DNA from: Paludibacteraceae bacterium
GTDB lineage: Bacteria > Bacteroidota > Bacteroidia > Bacteroidales > Paludibacteraceae
Reading direction: 5' to 3'
DNA length: 7,534 nucleotides
Assembly (NCBI GenBank): GCA_024400275.1
Contig: JAKSMY010000071.1
Span: 1-7,534, forward strand
Part shown: in pieces, positions 1-7,286 of the stretch
Layout: each line of letters opens with the position of its first letter
Numbering within the stretch: the stretch's first letter is position 1
Notes under the pieces: generated by a model
The model's database searches: none
What the model saw: the letters and a program-made list of their open reading frames with translations, nothing else
What the model was told of the DNA's origin: nothing
Position numbers and translations under genes: made by a program

Positions 1-42
1 CAATATTTTTAGGAAATTAAGGATAAAAACTGTCAACTAAAT

Positions 43-1101
43 TTAGGAAAAGACAAGTGCTTGAAGAAAATATAATGAATCAGGCGTTGCGTCACGTTGA
101 ATAAAACGCAAATCGTGCAAGATATATTCCGGGTGTACGGCACCCGTTTCCCAAAAATCGTTACCGCCCGTCGGGGTAGCACGTTTCATAAATGAATAAA
201 CACGTCCCGTTTGGTACGCTTTGAACCAGGTGTGTTTATTGTCTATCCGTGCCAATTCGTCCAAACTGTCGGCTTGCACCCCCACCCATATATCGGCATC
301 TTGAAATTCGCGAATAACCTGCTCCGTAGTGAGTGGAATAGACTGTGTACGCCCGTCTTCGGCATAGCGATAGGCGTAACCTGCATCTTTGAAGAGTTGC
401 CCCATATACGTGTGCCCTGCGGGGACGTACCATGTGCCACAGAAGTCCTGACCGGAAAGGATAGAGACGATTGACGGTTGACAGTTGACAATTGATAGTT
501 GATAGTTGGTACAAACCATATTGAAGATACTGTCTGCTTCTGCAAGCTGTCCGGTAAGGGCTCCAAAGACACGAATCCACTCGGCGCGAGCAAGAGGGTG
601 GTTCTCCTGCCATTCATTGATATAAACGACAGGCATATTCAACTGTTTTAATTGCTCGGGCATAGCATCGCCCTCGGCATAGGTAGAGAGCAACATAAGT
701 TCGGCATTGCACAGCATGATACGTTCTAAATTGGGAGCCATGCTGTTGCCTAAATCGCTTACCGAGTCGGACAGAGGCGTATAGACTAAATGGCGGTCGG
801 TAATACCCACCAACGAAGCAAGTGCATCTAACTCTTTCATGTACCCCACATGTGTACACGCGTTGGAAACAACACGCTGAAAGGGCTTGTCTATCCTGTA
901 CGTTCCCATCACCTTGCGGGCTTGCCAAGGCGAATAGACAGTAAGAAGGATAGACGAATCTGCCTGTTGCTCAATGGTGAACCCTGTGGCGTAGCGATTG
1001 CCCGGACGCACATCGTTTTGAGGCGGCGGCGCACAGGATACCACAGTCAGCAGTGTGCAGACCAAGATGGTGAAAATAATATGTCGGGGTGCTGTGTGCA
1101 C
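43..1101 (-). CDS. Periplasmic substrate-binding lipoprotein of a FecB/BtuF-type ABC importer
   Basis: This 352-residue protein is likely the lipid-anchored receptor that delivers a siderophore, haem or cobalamin to an ABC importer; the ligand cannot be told from sequence. A signal peptide with a hydrophobic stretch at residues 8-20 ends in a lipobox-like VVSC with the lipidated Cys at 23. The rest fits the Peripla_BP_2 two-lobe fold as found in Bacteroidales: GNSMAPNLERI (118-128), HPLARAEWIRVFG (168-180), GTWYVPAGHTYMGQL (222-236), FKAYQTGRVYSF (293-304) and a C-terminal HPEYILHDL (323-331). The start is GTG, directly after the TAA of yicC and in the same frame; no other start gives a full signal peptide. 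Residues 199-211 are encoded by a DNA heptamer repeat replacing what I recall as a charged helix in relatives. Permease and ATPase genes would be expected further left. Only 42 bases follow the TAA, with no clear terminator hairpin. Confidence 0.85.
   Translation of the reverse strand: MHTAPRHIIFTILVCTLLTVVSCAPPPQNDVRPGNRYATGFTIEQQADSSILLTVYSPWQARKVMGTYRIDKPFQRVVSNACTHVGYMKELDALASLVGITDRHLVYTPLSDSVSDLGNSMAPNLERIMLCNAELMLLSTYAEGDAMPEQLKQLNMPVVYINEWQENHPLARAEWIRVFGALTGQLAEADSIFNMVCTNYQLSIVNCQPSIVSILSGQDFCGTWYVPAGHTYMGQLFKDAGYAYRYAEDGRTQSIPLTTEQVIREFQDADIWVGVQADSLDELARIDNKHTWFKAYQTGRVYSFMKRATPTGGNDFWETGAVHPEYILHDLRFIQRDATPDSLYFLQALVFS
471..512. repeat. Heptamer tandem repeat (TTGAYRR-type) inside the lipoprotein gene
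   Basis: Five consecutive 7-bp units on the plus strand read TTGACGG, TTGACAG, TTGACAA, TTGATAG and TTGATAG (471-505), followed by a decayed sixth unit TTGGTAC. Similar TTGACAR/TTGATAG heptamers are, from memory, scattered through many Bacteroidota genomes, mostly between genes. Here they sit within a coding sequence. Read on the minus strand, the unit CTATCAA gives the stop-free peptide cycle L-S-T-I-N-Y-Q in every frame, so the host gene stays open. On the plus strand the unit soon yields TGA or TAG. Confidence 0.85.
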
Positions 1102-2019
1102 TTAGAGGACATTAAGAACCTGCTCTTTGATCTGCTCAAGGATATCTTTCATCTGCACGTCCAAAATCTGCATCTGCGACTGGTTGGACTTGCTGCCGAG
1201 CGTGTTAATCTCACGTCCCATTTCCTGAGCGATAAAACCAAGTTTTTTGCCTACACCGGCACCTTCCTGTGCCATCGTCTCACGGAAATACTTAATGTGA
1301 TTGCGTAGGCGTACTTTCTCCTCCGTAATGTCCAGTTTTTCCAGATAGTAGATGAGTTCAGCCTCCAAACGGCTCTTGTCGTATGCCACGCTAACTTTCT
1401 TGTCGGCAGACGAGCCATCGGTTAGTTTGCTGAGGCTATCCATCAAACGTGTTTTGATACCGTCAATACGCCCCTTTTCCAATGGCTCCACTTGCTCCAA
1501 CAATGCGAGTATGCCGTCTAATTTCTCTTGGAACATCTTTTCCAAGGCGGCACCTTCCTGTATGCGGAAAGCACGGAAAGCAGCCAAGGCTTGTTGGATA
1601 ACTCCCTGCAAAATCTTCCACTCGTCGCTATCGATGCTTGCCACTGTATTGGCTTGTGCCACAACACCCGGTAAACGTAAAATAGCCCCCGTATAGTCTT
1701 GGTCAGGCAAGCCTAATTTATCATGCAACTGCGTGAGTTGTTTGTAGTAATACGCAAATAGTTCTTCATTGATGGGGGTTATTTCGTTGGGCACAGTGCT
1801 ACCGTCTAATGTTTGGGTGTAGATAGCGACATCTACTTTTCCACGCTCAAGGGGCGTGGTGAGCAGCGTGCGTATATCTGCCTCCTTATCACGAAAAAGG
1901 GAGGATACTTTCAAATTCAGGTCGAGTTGTTTGCTGTTGAGACTGCGTATCTCGACGATTGTTTTGTGGTCGGCAAAGGTGTATTCGGCTTTGCCGTAGC
2001 CGGTCATGGATTGAAGCAT
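1102..2019 (-). CDS. yicC: YicC/YloC-family endoribonuclease
   Basis: The 305-residue product is a complete YicC-family protein (E. coli YicC is about 287 residues). Members are cytoplasmic endoribonucleases; E. coli YicC has been linked to decay of the small RNA RyhB. The N-terminal domain opens with the family signature MLQSMTGYGKAE and continues with EIRSLNSKQLDLNLK (23-37) and ERGKVDV (58-64). The C-terminal DUF1732-type domain carries DKSRLEAELIYYLEKLDITEE (214-234) and the highly conserved GKKLGFIAQEMGREINTLGSK (257-277), ending in a helix with IKEQVLNVL. The ATG lies 15 bases after the dnaE stop with no Shine-Dalgarno sequence, normal for Bacteroidota. The TAA stop abuts the GTG of the lipoprotein gene. 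In many bacteria the next gene is gmk (guanylate kinase); that is not so here. Confidence 0.93.
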   Translation of the reverse strand: MLQSMTGYGKAEYTFADHKTIVEIRSLNSKQLDLNLKVSSLFRDKEADIRTLLTTPLERGKVDVAIYTQTLDGSTVPNEITPINEELFAYYYKQLTQLHDKLGLPDQDYTGAILRLPGVVAQANTVASIDSDEWKILQGVIQQALAAFRAFRIQEGAALEKMFQEKLDGILALLEQVEPLEKGRIDGIKTRLMDSLSKLTDGSSADKKVSVAYDKSRLEAELIYYLEKLDITEEKVRLRNHIKYFRETMAQEGAGVGKKLGFIAQEMGREINTLGSKSNQSQMQILDVQMKDILEQIKEQVLNVL

Positions 2020-2034
2020 ATATCAGTTATTTAA

Positions 2035-5000
2035 TTACTTGATTGCAATAGTCAAAGTGTCTTCGAGGATTCGCATTCGAAGCCAATGGTAGAAAGCCTT
2101 GTCAATATGTACTGTATAGGATTGTGAAGTGAATCGAACGGTATTGTGCCCGCTTGGGTCTTTCACCTCAACGGTGAGTCGCGCTTTACCTTTATGATTC
2201 TTCACTTGCTCCGTCAGTTCATCGGACAACTCCCGGGTTACGTTCTCGATAGGTATTTTTATAATCAGTTCTTCCAAATGCTTTTCCTGCACTTCTTGCA
2301 GCAGTTCGACTTGCTGAATGGCGAACTCGTACTCGGCTTCGTTGATAGGCTTTTCTTTGAACCATTGCCGTCCTTTGCCTGCTTGTTGCAGCATACCGGT
2401 CAGATAAACATAGACATTCGGTTTCAGCACGGGTGCCAGTTGCTGGTAAGCCTCGCGGAAGAGAGCAAAGTTATAACTGCCGTTGTAATCCTCTATGGTG
2501 TAAGTGCCGTAGGGAATGCCACTCCGTCCTGTGCGCTCCTCCGCTACAGTAATCAAACCGCATAAGTGCATAGGGGTGTTTTGGTGCTCCTCAATCAATT
2601 GTCTCAGTTGATTTTCCACATTCACGTTGACTATTTCTCCCTCTTCGTTCTCTTGTTCTTCCATCACACCCTGCCAATCCATCAAACAGATGCGCCGTTT
2701 GGTACTTTTGGAGCCGTCACGTTTGACGATTTCCACATCTTTCTTGTGTTGCTCCAGCCAATTAAGGTCGGTACTGGTGATATTGCTCATTTCACGTACT
2801 TCAAATTCGTACTCGTCCAGAGGATGAGCAGACAGATAGATGCCAATCAGGTCTTTTTCTATATTCAGCCGTTCGATGGTGGTCATACGGGGTACTTTGG
2901 GAAGGTCGGGTTTCTGTATCTCAATGCCGCCTTCCATGTCACCAAAGAGGGTGTTGTGCTGTTGCTGTCTATCTTGTTGGAATTTATTGCCGTAATGCAC
3001 CAGCACGTCCAACATGTCCTCACCTTTGTCGTTCTTACCGAGAATTTGTTCACGGTATATATCTTGGAAACAGTCCAAAGCGCCGCATTTGGCAAGGTTC
3101 TCTACCGTCTTACGATTGCAAGCTTGCAGATTGACGCGCTCCAAGAAATCAAATATATCGGTGTATTTGCCATTTTTGTCTCGTTCGGTCAGGATAGCCT
3201 CTACAGCACCTTCACCTACGCCTTTGATACCGCCCAAGCCGAAGCGAATAGCACCGGACGTATTAACGGTGAAATTTAGATCAGACTCGTTCACGTCGGG
3301 TTCGAGTACGTCAATGCCGAGACTGCGGCACTCGTCCATGTATTTGGTAACGGTGGTAATATCGTCTTTGGCAACAGTCAGGTTGGCTGCCATAAACTCG
3401 GCAGGGAAATGTGCTTTCAGGTAGCCTGTCTGATAAGCCACCCACGCATAGCAGGCAGCGTGCGATTTATTGAAAGCGTACGAAGCAAAGGCTTCCCATT
3501 TCTGCCAAATCTTCTCCAATATGGCAGGGTCATGACCGCGTTCCTGACCGCCTTTGAGGAACTTAGGTTTCATGGCATCAACGATGTCTTTCTTCTTCTT
3601 ACCCATCGCTTTACGCAGCGCATCACTTTCGCCTCTGGTAAAACCTGCCAACTGACGGCTCAGCAGCATCACCTGCTCTTGATATACCGTTACTCCGTAC
3701 GTGTCCTTGAGATATTGTTCCATACAGGGAATATCGTAGGTGATGGGTTCCTCGCCTTTCTTGCGTCGGATAAAAGTAGGAATATACTCTAACGGTCCCG
3801 GACGATAGAGGGCGTTCATGGCAATTAAATCGGTGATGACGTTGGGTTGCAAATCACGGAGATATTTCTGCATACCCGTTGACTCGAATTGGAACACGGC
3901 TACCGTCTTGCCTTCGGAGAACAGTTTATAAGTCTCTGCATCGTCCAGAGGTATATGGTCGATATCTATGTCAATGCCTTTGGCACGCTTGATTTGAGCC
4001 AGACATTCTTTAATGATAGTCAGCGTTTTCAGTCCGAGGAAATCCATCTTGATCAGTCCCACGCTTTCTACCACATGGCCGTCATACTCGGTAACGAGGA
4101 CACGTTTCTTGCTTTCCTTGTCTTCCACAGACGACAGGGGTGCAAACTTGGTCAGGTCATCGGCTCCGATAATAACACCGCACGCGTGGATACCTACTTG
4201 ACGAATGGTGTCCTCCAACTGTTCGGCGTAGGTAAGCATATCGCGTATGTTCGAATCGTTGCCGTTAAGCAGGTTTTTCAACTCATCTACATGCTGATAG
4301 CAGTTCTTCAGATTAACTTTCAGCGGCTTGCCTTTGGCATCTTTTAAATTTTCAGGAAAAGCGTCCGGTACTAATTTCTTGATTTCGTTGACGGTGGGTA
4401 ATGGTACTCGTTGCACACGTCCTACATCGGCAAGAGCCGATTTGGTAGCCATAGTGCCGTAAGTAATGATGTGCGCCACGTGGGTCTCACCGTATTTCTT
4501 GCTGACCCAATCCAGCACCTTGGCGCGTCCGGCATCGTCAAAGTCGGTGTCTATATCAGGTAGGGATATACGGTCAGGGTTGAGAAAACGCTCAAACAGC
4601 AAGTCGTATTTAAGAGGGTCCAAATCGGTAATGCGTAAGCAATAAGCCACTACCGAGCCGGCTGCACTACCACGGCCGGGACCTACACTGACACCCAATT
4701 CTTCGCGTGCGCCACGAATGAAGTCCATCACGATAAGGAAGTAACCGGGGAAGCCCATTGTTTTCATCACGTGTAACTCGAATCGGATACGCTCTTCTAC
4801 TTCTTGCGGCAGGGGGTCGCCGTAGCGTTTGACGGCACCTTGCATCGTGAGATGCTTGAGGTAGTCGGCTTCAAACTTAATGCGGTAGAGGCGGTCTATG
4901 CCGCCAAGTTTCTTTATCTTCTTGTCGGCCTCGTCTTGGGGCAGGGGATTTTCGCCGTTCTCATCGGAGGTAAATTCCGCTATCAGTTGTTCAGGAGTGA

Positions 5001-5988
5001 ATTTCTTGCGCCACTCGTTTTCCGTACCGAACTCTTCGGGGATAGGGAAAAGGGGCATAATCGGGTCACGGTCAATGTCGTATATCTCTATCTTGTCCAC
5101 TATCTCCTGCGTGTTGTCCAAGGCCTCCGGTATATCGCTAAAGATAGCGGTCATCTCTTCCTGCGATTTGAGCCACTCCTGCTTGGTGTAGTGCATGCGA
5201 TTAACATCGTCCACAAAGTGGTTGGTGCTCAGACATATCAGCCGGTCATGGGCTTCGGCGTGCTCTTCTTCCACAAAGTGGGCATCGTTGGTGGCAATGA
5301 CTTTGATGTCGTATTTGTGCGCCAACTCGATAAGAACGGGATTGACCTGCATCTGTTTTTGATACACATCTTGGTCTCCGCCGGGTTTTTGCGTCTCATG
5401 ACGTTGCAGTTCGATATAGTAATCGTCACCAAAGAGTTGCTTGAACCATTGGATAGCCTCCTCTGCCTCCTGTATGTGTCCTTCCAATATCTTCTGCGGT
5501 ATCTCACCGCCGAGACACGCACTGCTGCATATCAGTCCCTCGTGATATTCTTCCAACAAAGACTTGTCAATACGCGGACTGTAGTAATAAGCATCATCCA
5601 TAAATCCGGCACTGACTATCTTGCACAAGTTACGGTAGCCGACAATGTTCTTAGCCAGCAAGATGAGGTGCCAACCGCTTCGGTCGACGATATATTCGCG
5701 TCCCCAACCGCTGATGGCTTTTTCATCGCTATGGCTGAAACGTCCTCTGCGGGCACAATAAGCCTCCACGCCCACGATGGGCTTGAATGGTGCTTCTCCG
5801 GCATCTTTGCGTTTTTTATTGATGCCTTTGCAGTAGTCCAGAAGTTCTTTGATGCCGTACATATTGCCGTGGTCGGTCAGGGCTACGGCAGGCATACCAC
5901 AACGAATGGCTTTATCTACTAAATCAGGCACTTTGCTCATTCCGTCCAGGACGGAGTATTGACTATGTACGTGTAAATGGGTAAACAT
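2035..5988 (-). CDS. dnaE: DNA polymerase III subunit alpha (replicative polymerase)
   Basis: The 1317-residue protein is the chromosomal replicase catalytic subunit, longer than E. coli DnaE (1160). Domains in order: PHP domain (about 1-300) with a full set of putative metal ligands, HLHVH (4-8), TDHG (38-41), E75, H107, C158 and NDAH (234-237); a Bacteroidota-type insertion at about 305-390; palm with GPGRGSAAGS (436-445), the catalytic Asp pair D480/D482 in PDIDTDFD, and the third Asp D649 in KMDFLGL; fingers with YRPGPL (728-733), YQEQVM (769-774), RKAMGKKK (792-799) and FNKSHAACYA (839-848); helix-hairpin-helix around 913-972; a probable clamp-binding peptide QHNTLF (1010-1015); and an OB fold (about 1140-1200). 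No intein or frameshift is seen. ATG starts two bases after the prfB stop, which suggests translational coupling. Confidence 0.98.
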   Translation of the reverse strand: MFTHLHVHSQYSVLDGMSKVPDLVDKAIRCGMPAVALTDHGNMYGIKELLDYCKGINKKRKDAGEAPFKPIVGVEAYCARRGRFSHSDEKAISGWGREYIVDRSGWHLILLAKNIVGYRNLCKIVSAGFMDDAYYYSPRIDKSLLEEYHEGLICSSACLGGEIPQKILEGHIQEAEEAIQWFKQLFGDDYYIELQRHETQKPGGDQDVYQKQMQVNPVLIELAHKYDIKVIATNDAHFVEEEHAEAHDRLICLSTNHFVDDVNRMHYTKQEWLKSQEEMTAIFSDIPEALDNTQEIVDKIEIYDIDRDPIMPLFPIPEEFGTENEWRKKFTPEQLIAEFTSDENGENPLPQDEADKKIKKLGGIDRLYRIKFEADYLKHLTMQGAVKRYGDPLPQEVEERIRFELHVMKTMGFPGYFLIVMDFIRGAREELGVSVGPGRGSAAGSVVAYCLRITDLDPLKYDLLFERFLNPDRISLPDIDTDFDDAGRAKVLDWVSKKYGETHVAHIITYGTMATKSALADVGRVQRVPLPTVNEIKKLVPDAFPENLKDAKGKPLKVNLKNCYQHVDELKNLLNGNDSNIRDMLTYAEQLEDTIRQVGIHACGVIIGADDLTKFAPLSSVEDKESKKRVLVTEYDGHVVESVGLIKMDFLGLKTLTIIKECLAQIKRAKGIDIDIDHIPLDDAETYKLFSEGKTVAVFQFESTGMQKYLRDLQPNVITDLIAMNALYRPGPLEYIPTFIRRKKGEEPITYDIPCMEQYLKDTYGVTVYQEQVMLLSRQLAGFTRGESDALRKAMGKKKKDIVDAMKPKFLKGGQERGHDPAILEKIWQKWEAFASYAFNKSHAACYAWVAYQTGYLKAHFPAEFMAANLTVAKDDITTVTKYMDECRSLGIDVLEPDVNESDLNFTVNTSGAIRFGLGGIKGVGEGAVEAILTERDKNGKYTDIFDFLERVNLQACNRKTVENLAKCGALDCFQDIYREQILGKNDKGEDMLDVLVHYGNKFQQDRQQQHNTLFGDMEGGIEIQKPDLPKVPRMTTIERLNIEKDLIGIYLSAHPLDEYEFEVREMSNITSTDLNWLEQHKKDVEIVKRDGSKSTKRRICLMDWQGVMEEQENEEGEIVNVNVENQLRQLIEEHQNTPMHLCGLITVAEERTGRSGIPYGTYTIEDYNGSYNFALFREAYQQLAPVLKPNVYVYLTGMLQQAGKGRQWFKEKPINEAEYEFAIQQVELLQEVQEKHLEELIIKIPIENVTRELSDELTEQVKNHKGKARLTVEVKDPSGHNTVRFTSQSYTVHIDKAFYHWLRMRILEDTLTIAIK

Positions 5989-5990
5989 AA

Positions 5991-7097
5991 TTAGTCCGGA
6001 AATTCCATAAGATATGCTTTGATGAAGGCATCTATATCGCCGTCCATCACGGCATTGACATTGTGCGTTTCGTAATTGGTTCGGTGGTCCTTGACACGGC
6101 GGTCATCAAAGACATAACTGCGTATCTGGCTGCCCCATTCAATCTTTTTCTTGCCGGCTTCCACCTTGGCAGCGGCCTGGCGGCGTTTCTCCAATTCTAA
6201 TTCATATAATTGCGAACGCAAGTGCCGCAAAGCGTTTTCGCGGTTCTTCGGCTGGTCACGTGTCTCTGTGTTCTCAATGACTATCTCATCCGGCTGACCG
6301 GTCAGGACGTTGATGAACTTGTAGTGCAGGCGCACGCCGGACTCCACTTTGTTGACGTTCTGTCCTCCTGCTCCCGAACTGCGGAACGTGTCCCAACTGA
6401 TGCCGGCGGGGTCAACTTGTATGTCTATGCTGTCGTCAATGAGGGGCACTACGAATACGCTGGCAAAACTTGTCATGCGCTTGCCTTGGGCGTTGTACGG
6501 ACTGACGCGAACGAGACGGTGTACACCGTTTTCGGATTTGAGATAACCGTATGCCATGTCGCCTTCTATGTTGAAGGTAACGGTTTTTATGCCGGCTTCA
6601 TCACCTTCCTGGAAGTTGCTGACCGTCACTTTATAATCATGTTTCTCGCAGTAGCGCTGATACATACGCATCAGTTGCTCTGCCCAGTCCTGTGCTTCCG
6701 TACCGCCGGCACCGCTGACTATCTTGAGCACGGCTGGCATAGAGTCCTCTTCGTGACTTAACATATTCTTCATCTCAAGGTCTTCCACGGCAGCGAGGGC
6801 GGTGGAGTAGGCTTTGTCTACATCTTCCTCGGTAACTAACTCGTCTTTGTAGAAATCAAAAGCCAATGCCAACTCGTCAGTGGCTGAGCGCACGCCTTCG
6901 AAACCTTCTATCCAGCGTTTGATATTCTTCACCTTACGCATCTGTGCTTCGGCTGCTTTGGCATCATCCCAAAATCCGGGTGCTTGTGTGTGTAATTCTT
7001 CTTCCTCCAACTGCACGCGTTTTTCGTCAATTTGCAAGTATTGCTTCAGCTTTTCTGCGCGCTGTTGCACATCTTTCAGTTGTTCGATAGTTATCAT
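5991..7097 (-). CDS. prfB: Peptide chain release factor 2 (RF2)
   Basis: RF2 recognises UAA and UGA in the ribosomal A site and triggers release of the finished peptide. The 368 residues form a complete factor: coiled N-terminal helical domain (about 1-110), the conserved SGAGGTEAQDWAEQL (128-142), the stop-reading tripeptide region VRVSPYNAQGKR (197-207) where E. coli RF2 has SPF, and the catalytic GGQ at 244-246 within SSGAGGQNVNKVES. A typical C-terminus follows with KKKIEWGSQIRSYVFDDRR (316-334). The programmed +1 frameshift site of E. coli prfB (CTT TGA C near codon 26) is absent: the aligned codons 20-22 read TAC TTG CAA, so the protein is made from one uninterrupted frame. The start is ATG at 7095-7097, which gives the normal RF2 N-terminus. 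A second ATG seven bases upstream opens another frame. The gene heads the prfB-dnaE-yicC-lipoprotein unit. Confidence 0.97.
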   Translation of the reverse strand: MITIEQLKDVQQRAEKLKQYLQIDEKRVQLEEEELHTQAPGFWDDAKAAEAQMRKVKNIKRWIEGFEGVRSATDELALAFDFYKDELVTEEDVDKAYSTALAAVEDLEMKNMLSHEEDSMPAVLKIVSGAGGTEAQDWAEQLMRMYQRYCEKHDYKVTVSNFQEGDEAGIKTVTFNIEGDMAYGYLKSENGVHRLVRVSPYNAQGKRMTSFASVFVVPLIDDSIDIQVDPAGISWDTFRSSGAGGQNVNKVESGVRLHYKFINVLTGQPDEIVIENTETRDQPKNRENALRHLRSQLYELELEKRRQAAAKVEAGKKKIEWGSQIRSYVFDDRRVKDHRTNYETHNVNAVMDGDIDAFIKAYLMEFPD

Positions 7098-7104
7098 AAG
7101 TCAT
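7027..7104 (-). other. Possible overlapping upstream ORF (25 codons, ends in TGA)
   Basis: An ATG seven bases upstream of the prfB ATG opens a 25-codon frame that ends in TGA at 7027-7029, inside prfB codons 24-25. It lies in the -1 frame relative to prfB, so a ribosome that shifts +1 on it would enter the RF2 frame. Its peptide (MTYDNYRTTERC...) does not resemble the RF2 N-terminus. It may be chance; no family evidence supports it. Confidence 0.2.
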
Positions 7105-7119
7105 TATTATTTGCGGGTA

Positions 7120-7151
7120 CAAAGGTACAAAAAATTTTTGATAAATGCAAA
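7120..7151 (-). promoter_or_regulatory. Bacteroidota promoter for the prfB operon
   Basis: Read on the minus strand, this is TTTG (7151-7148), a 20-base spacer, then TACCTTTG (7127-7120). It matches the Bacteroidota primary sigma factor consensus TTTG-N19/20-TAnnTTTG. Transcription would begin near 7112-7115, leaving an untranslated leader of about 15-18 bases before the prfB ATG. The leader is A/T-rich with no Shine-Dalgarno sequence. I saw no similar promoter in the short gaps between the four genes, so this probably drives all of them. Confidence 0.8.
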
Positions 7152-7218
7152 CTTTTTGAATGGAAAATTGTGAACAAGTTGGTTTTTGTTTTTCACCGCA
7201 CAATTAAGGATGAGTATT

Positions 7219-7250
7219 GAACGAAGGGTGAACGAAGGGTGAACGAAGAG
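7219..7250. repeat. 11-bp tandem repeat, nearly three copies
   Basis: The unit GAACGAAGGGT occurs twice exactly (7219-7229 and 7230-7240), followed by a partial third copy GAACGAAG-AG (7241-7250). I recall similar GAACGAAGGGT arrays between genes in other Bacteroidales, where copy number may vary. No function is evident here. Confidence 0.85.
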
Positions 7251-7286
7251 CAAACAAAAGGATAAAAACTAATTAATAGCGTGTTA

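Noticed and set aside
1..42. Possible terminator after the lipoprotein gene
   Set aside because: No stable hairpin followed by a T-run could be found in the 42 bases available; the unit may continue to the left.
8..50. 9-bp direct repeat TTTAGGAAA at 8-16 and 42-50 around the lipoprotein stop
   Set aside because: It is short, A/T-rich and at the window edge, with no insertion sequence or recombinase nearby; likely chance.
236..617. Two extra open frames on the minus strand across the heptamer repeat
   Set aside because: The 7-bp unit is stop-free in all three minus-strand frames, so it lengthens shadow frames. Only the frame at 43-1101 has a signal peptide and family motifs.
4804..5922. Long open frame of 372 codons on the plus strand, antisense to dnaE
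   Set aside because: It is fully inside the strongly conserved dnaE frame, has no recognisable domain, and is explained by codon bias of the opposite strand.
7032..7220. Plus-strand open frame overlapping the prfB start and promoter
   Set aside because: It covers the prfB N-terminus and its promoter in antisense, with low-complexity residues and no upstream promoter match.
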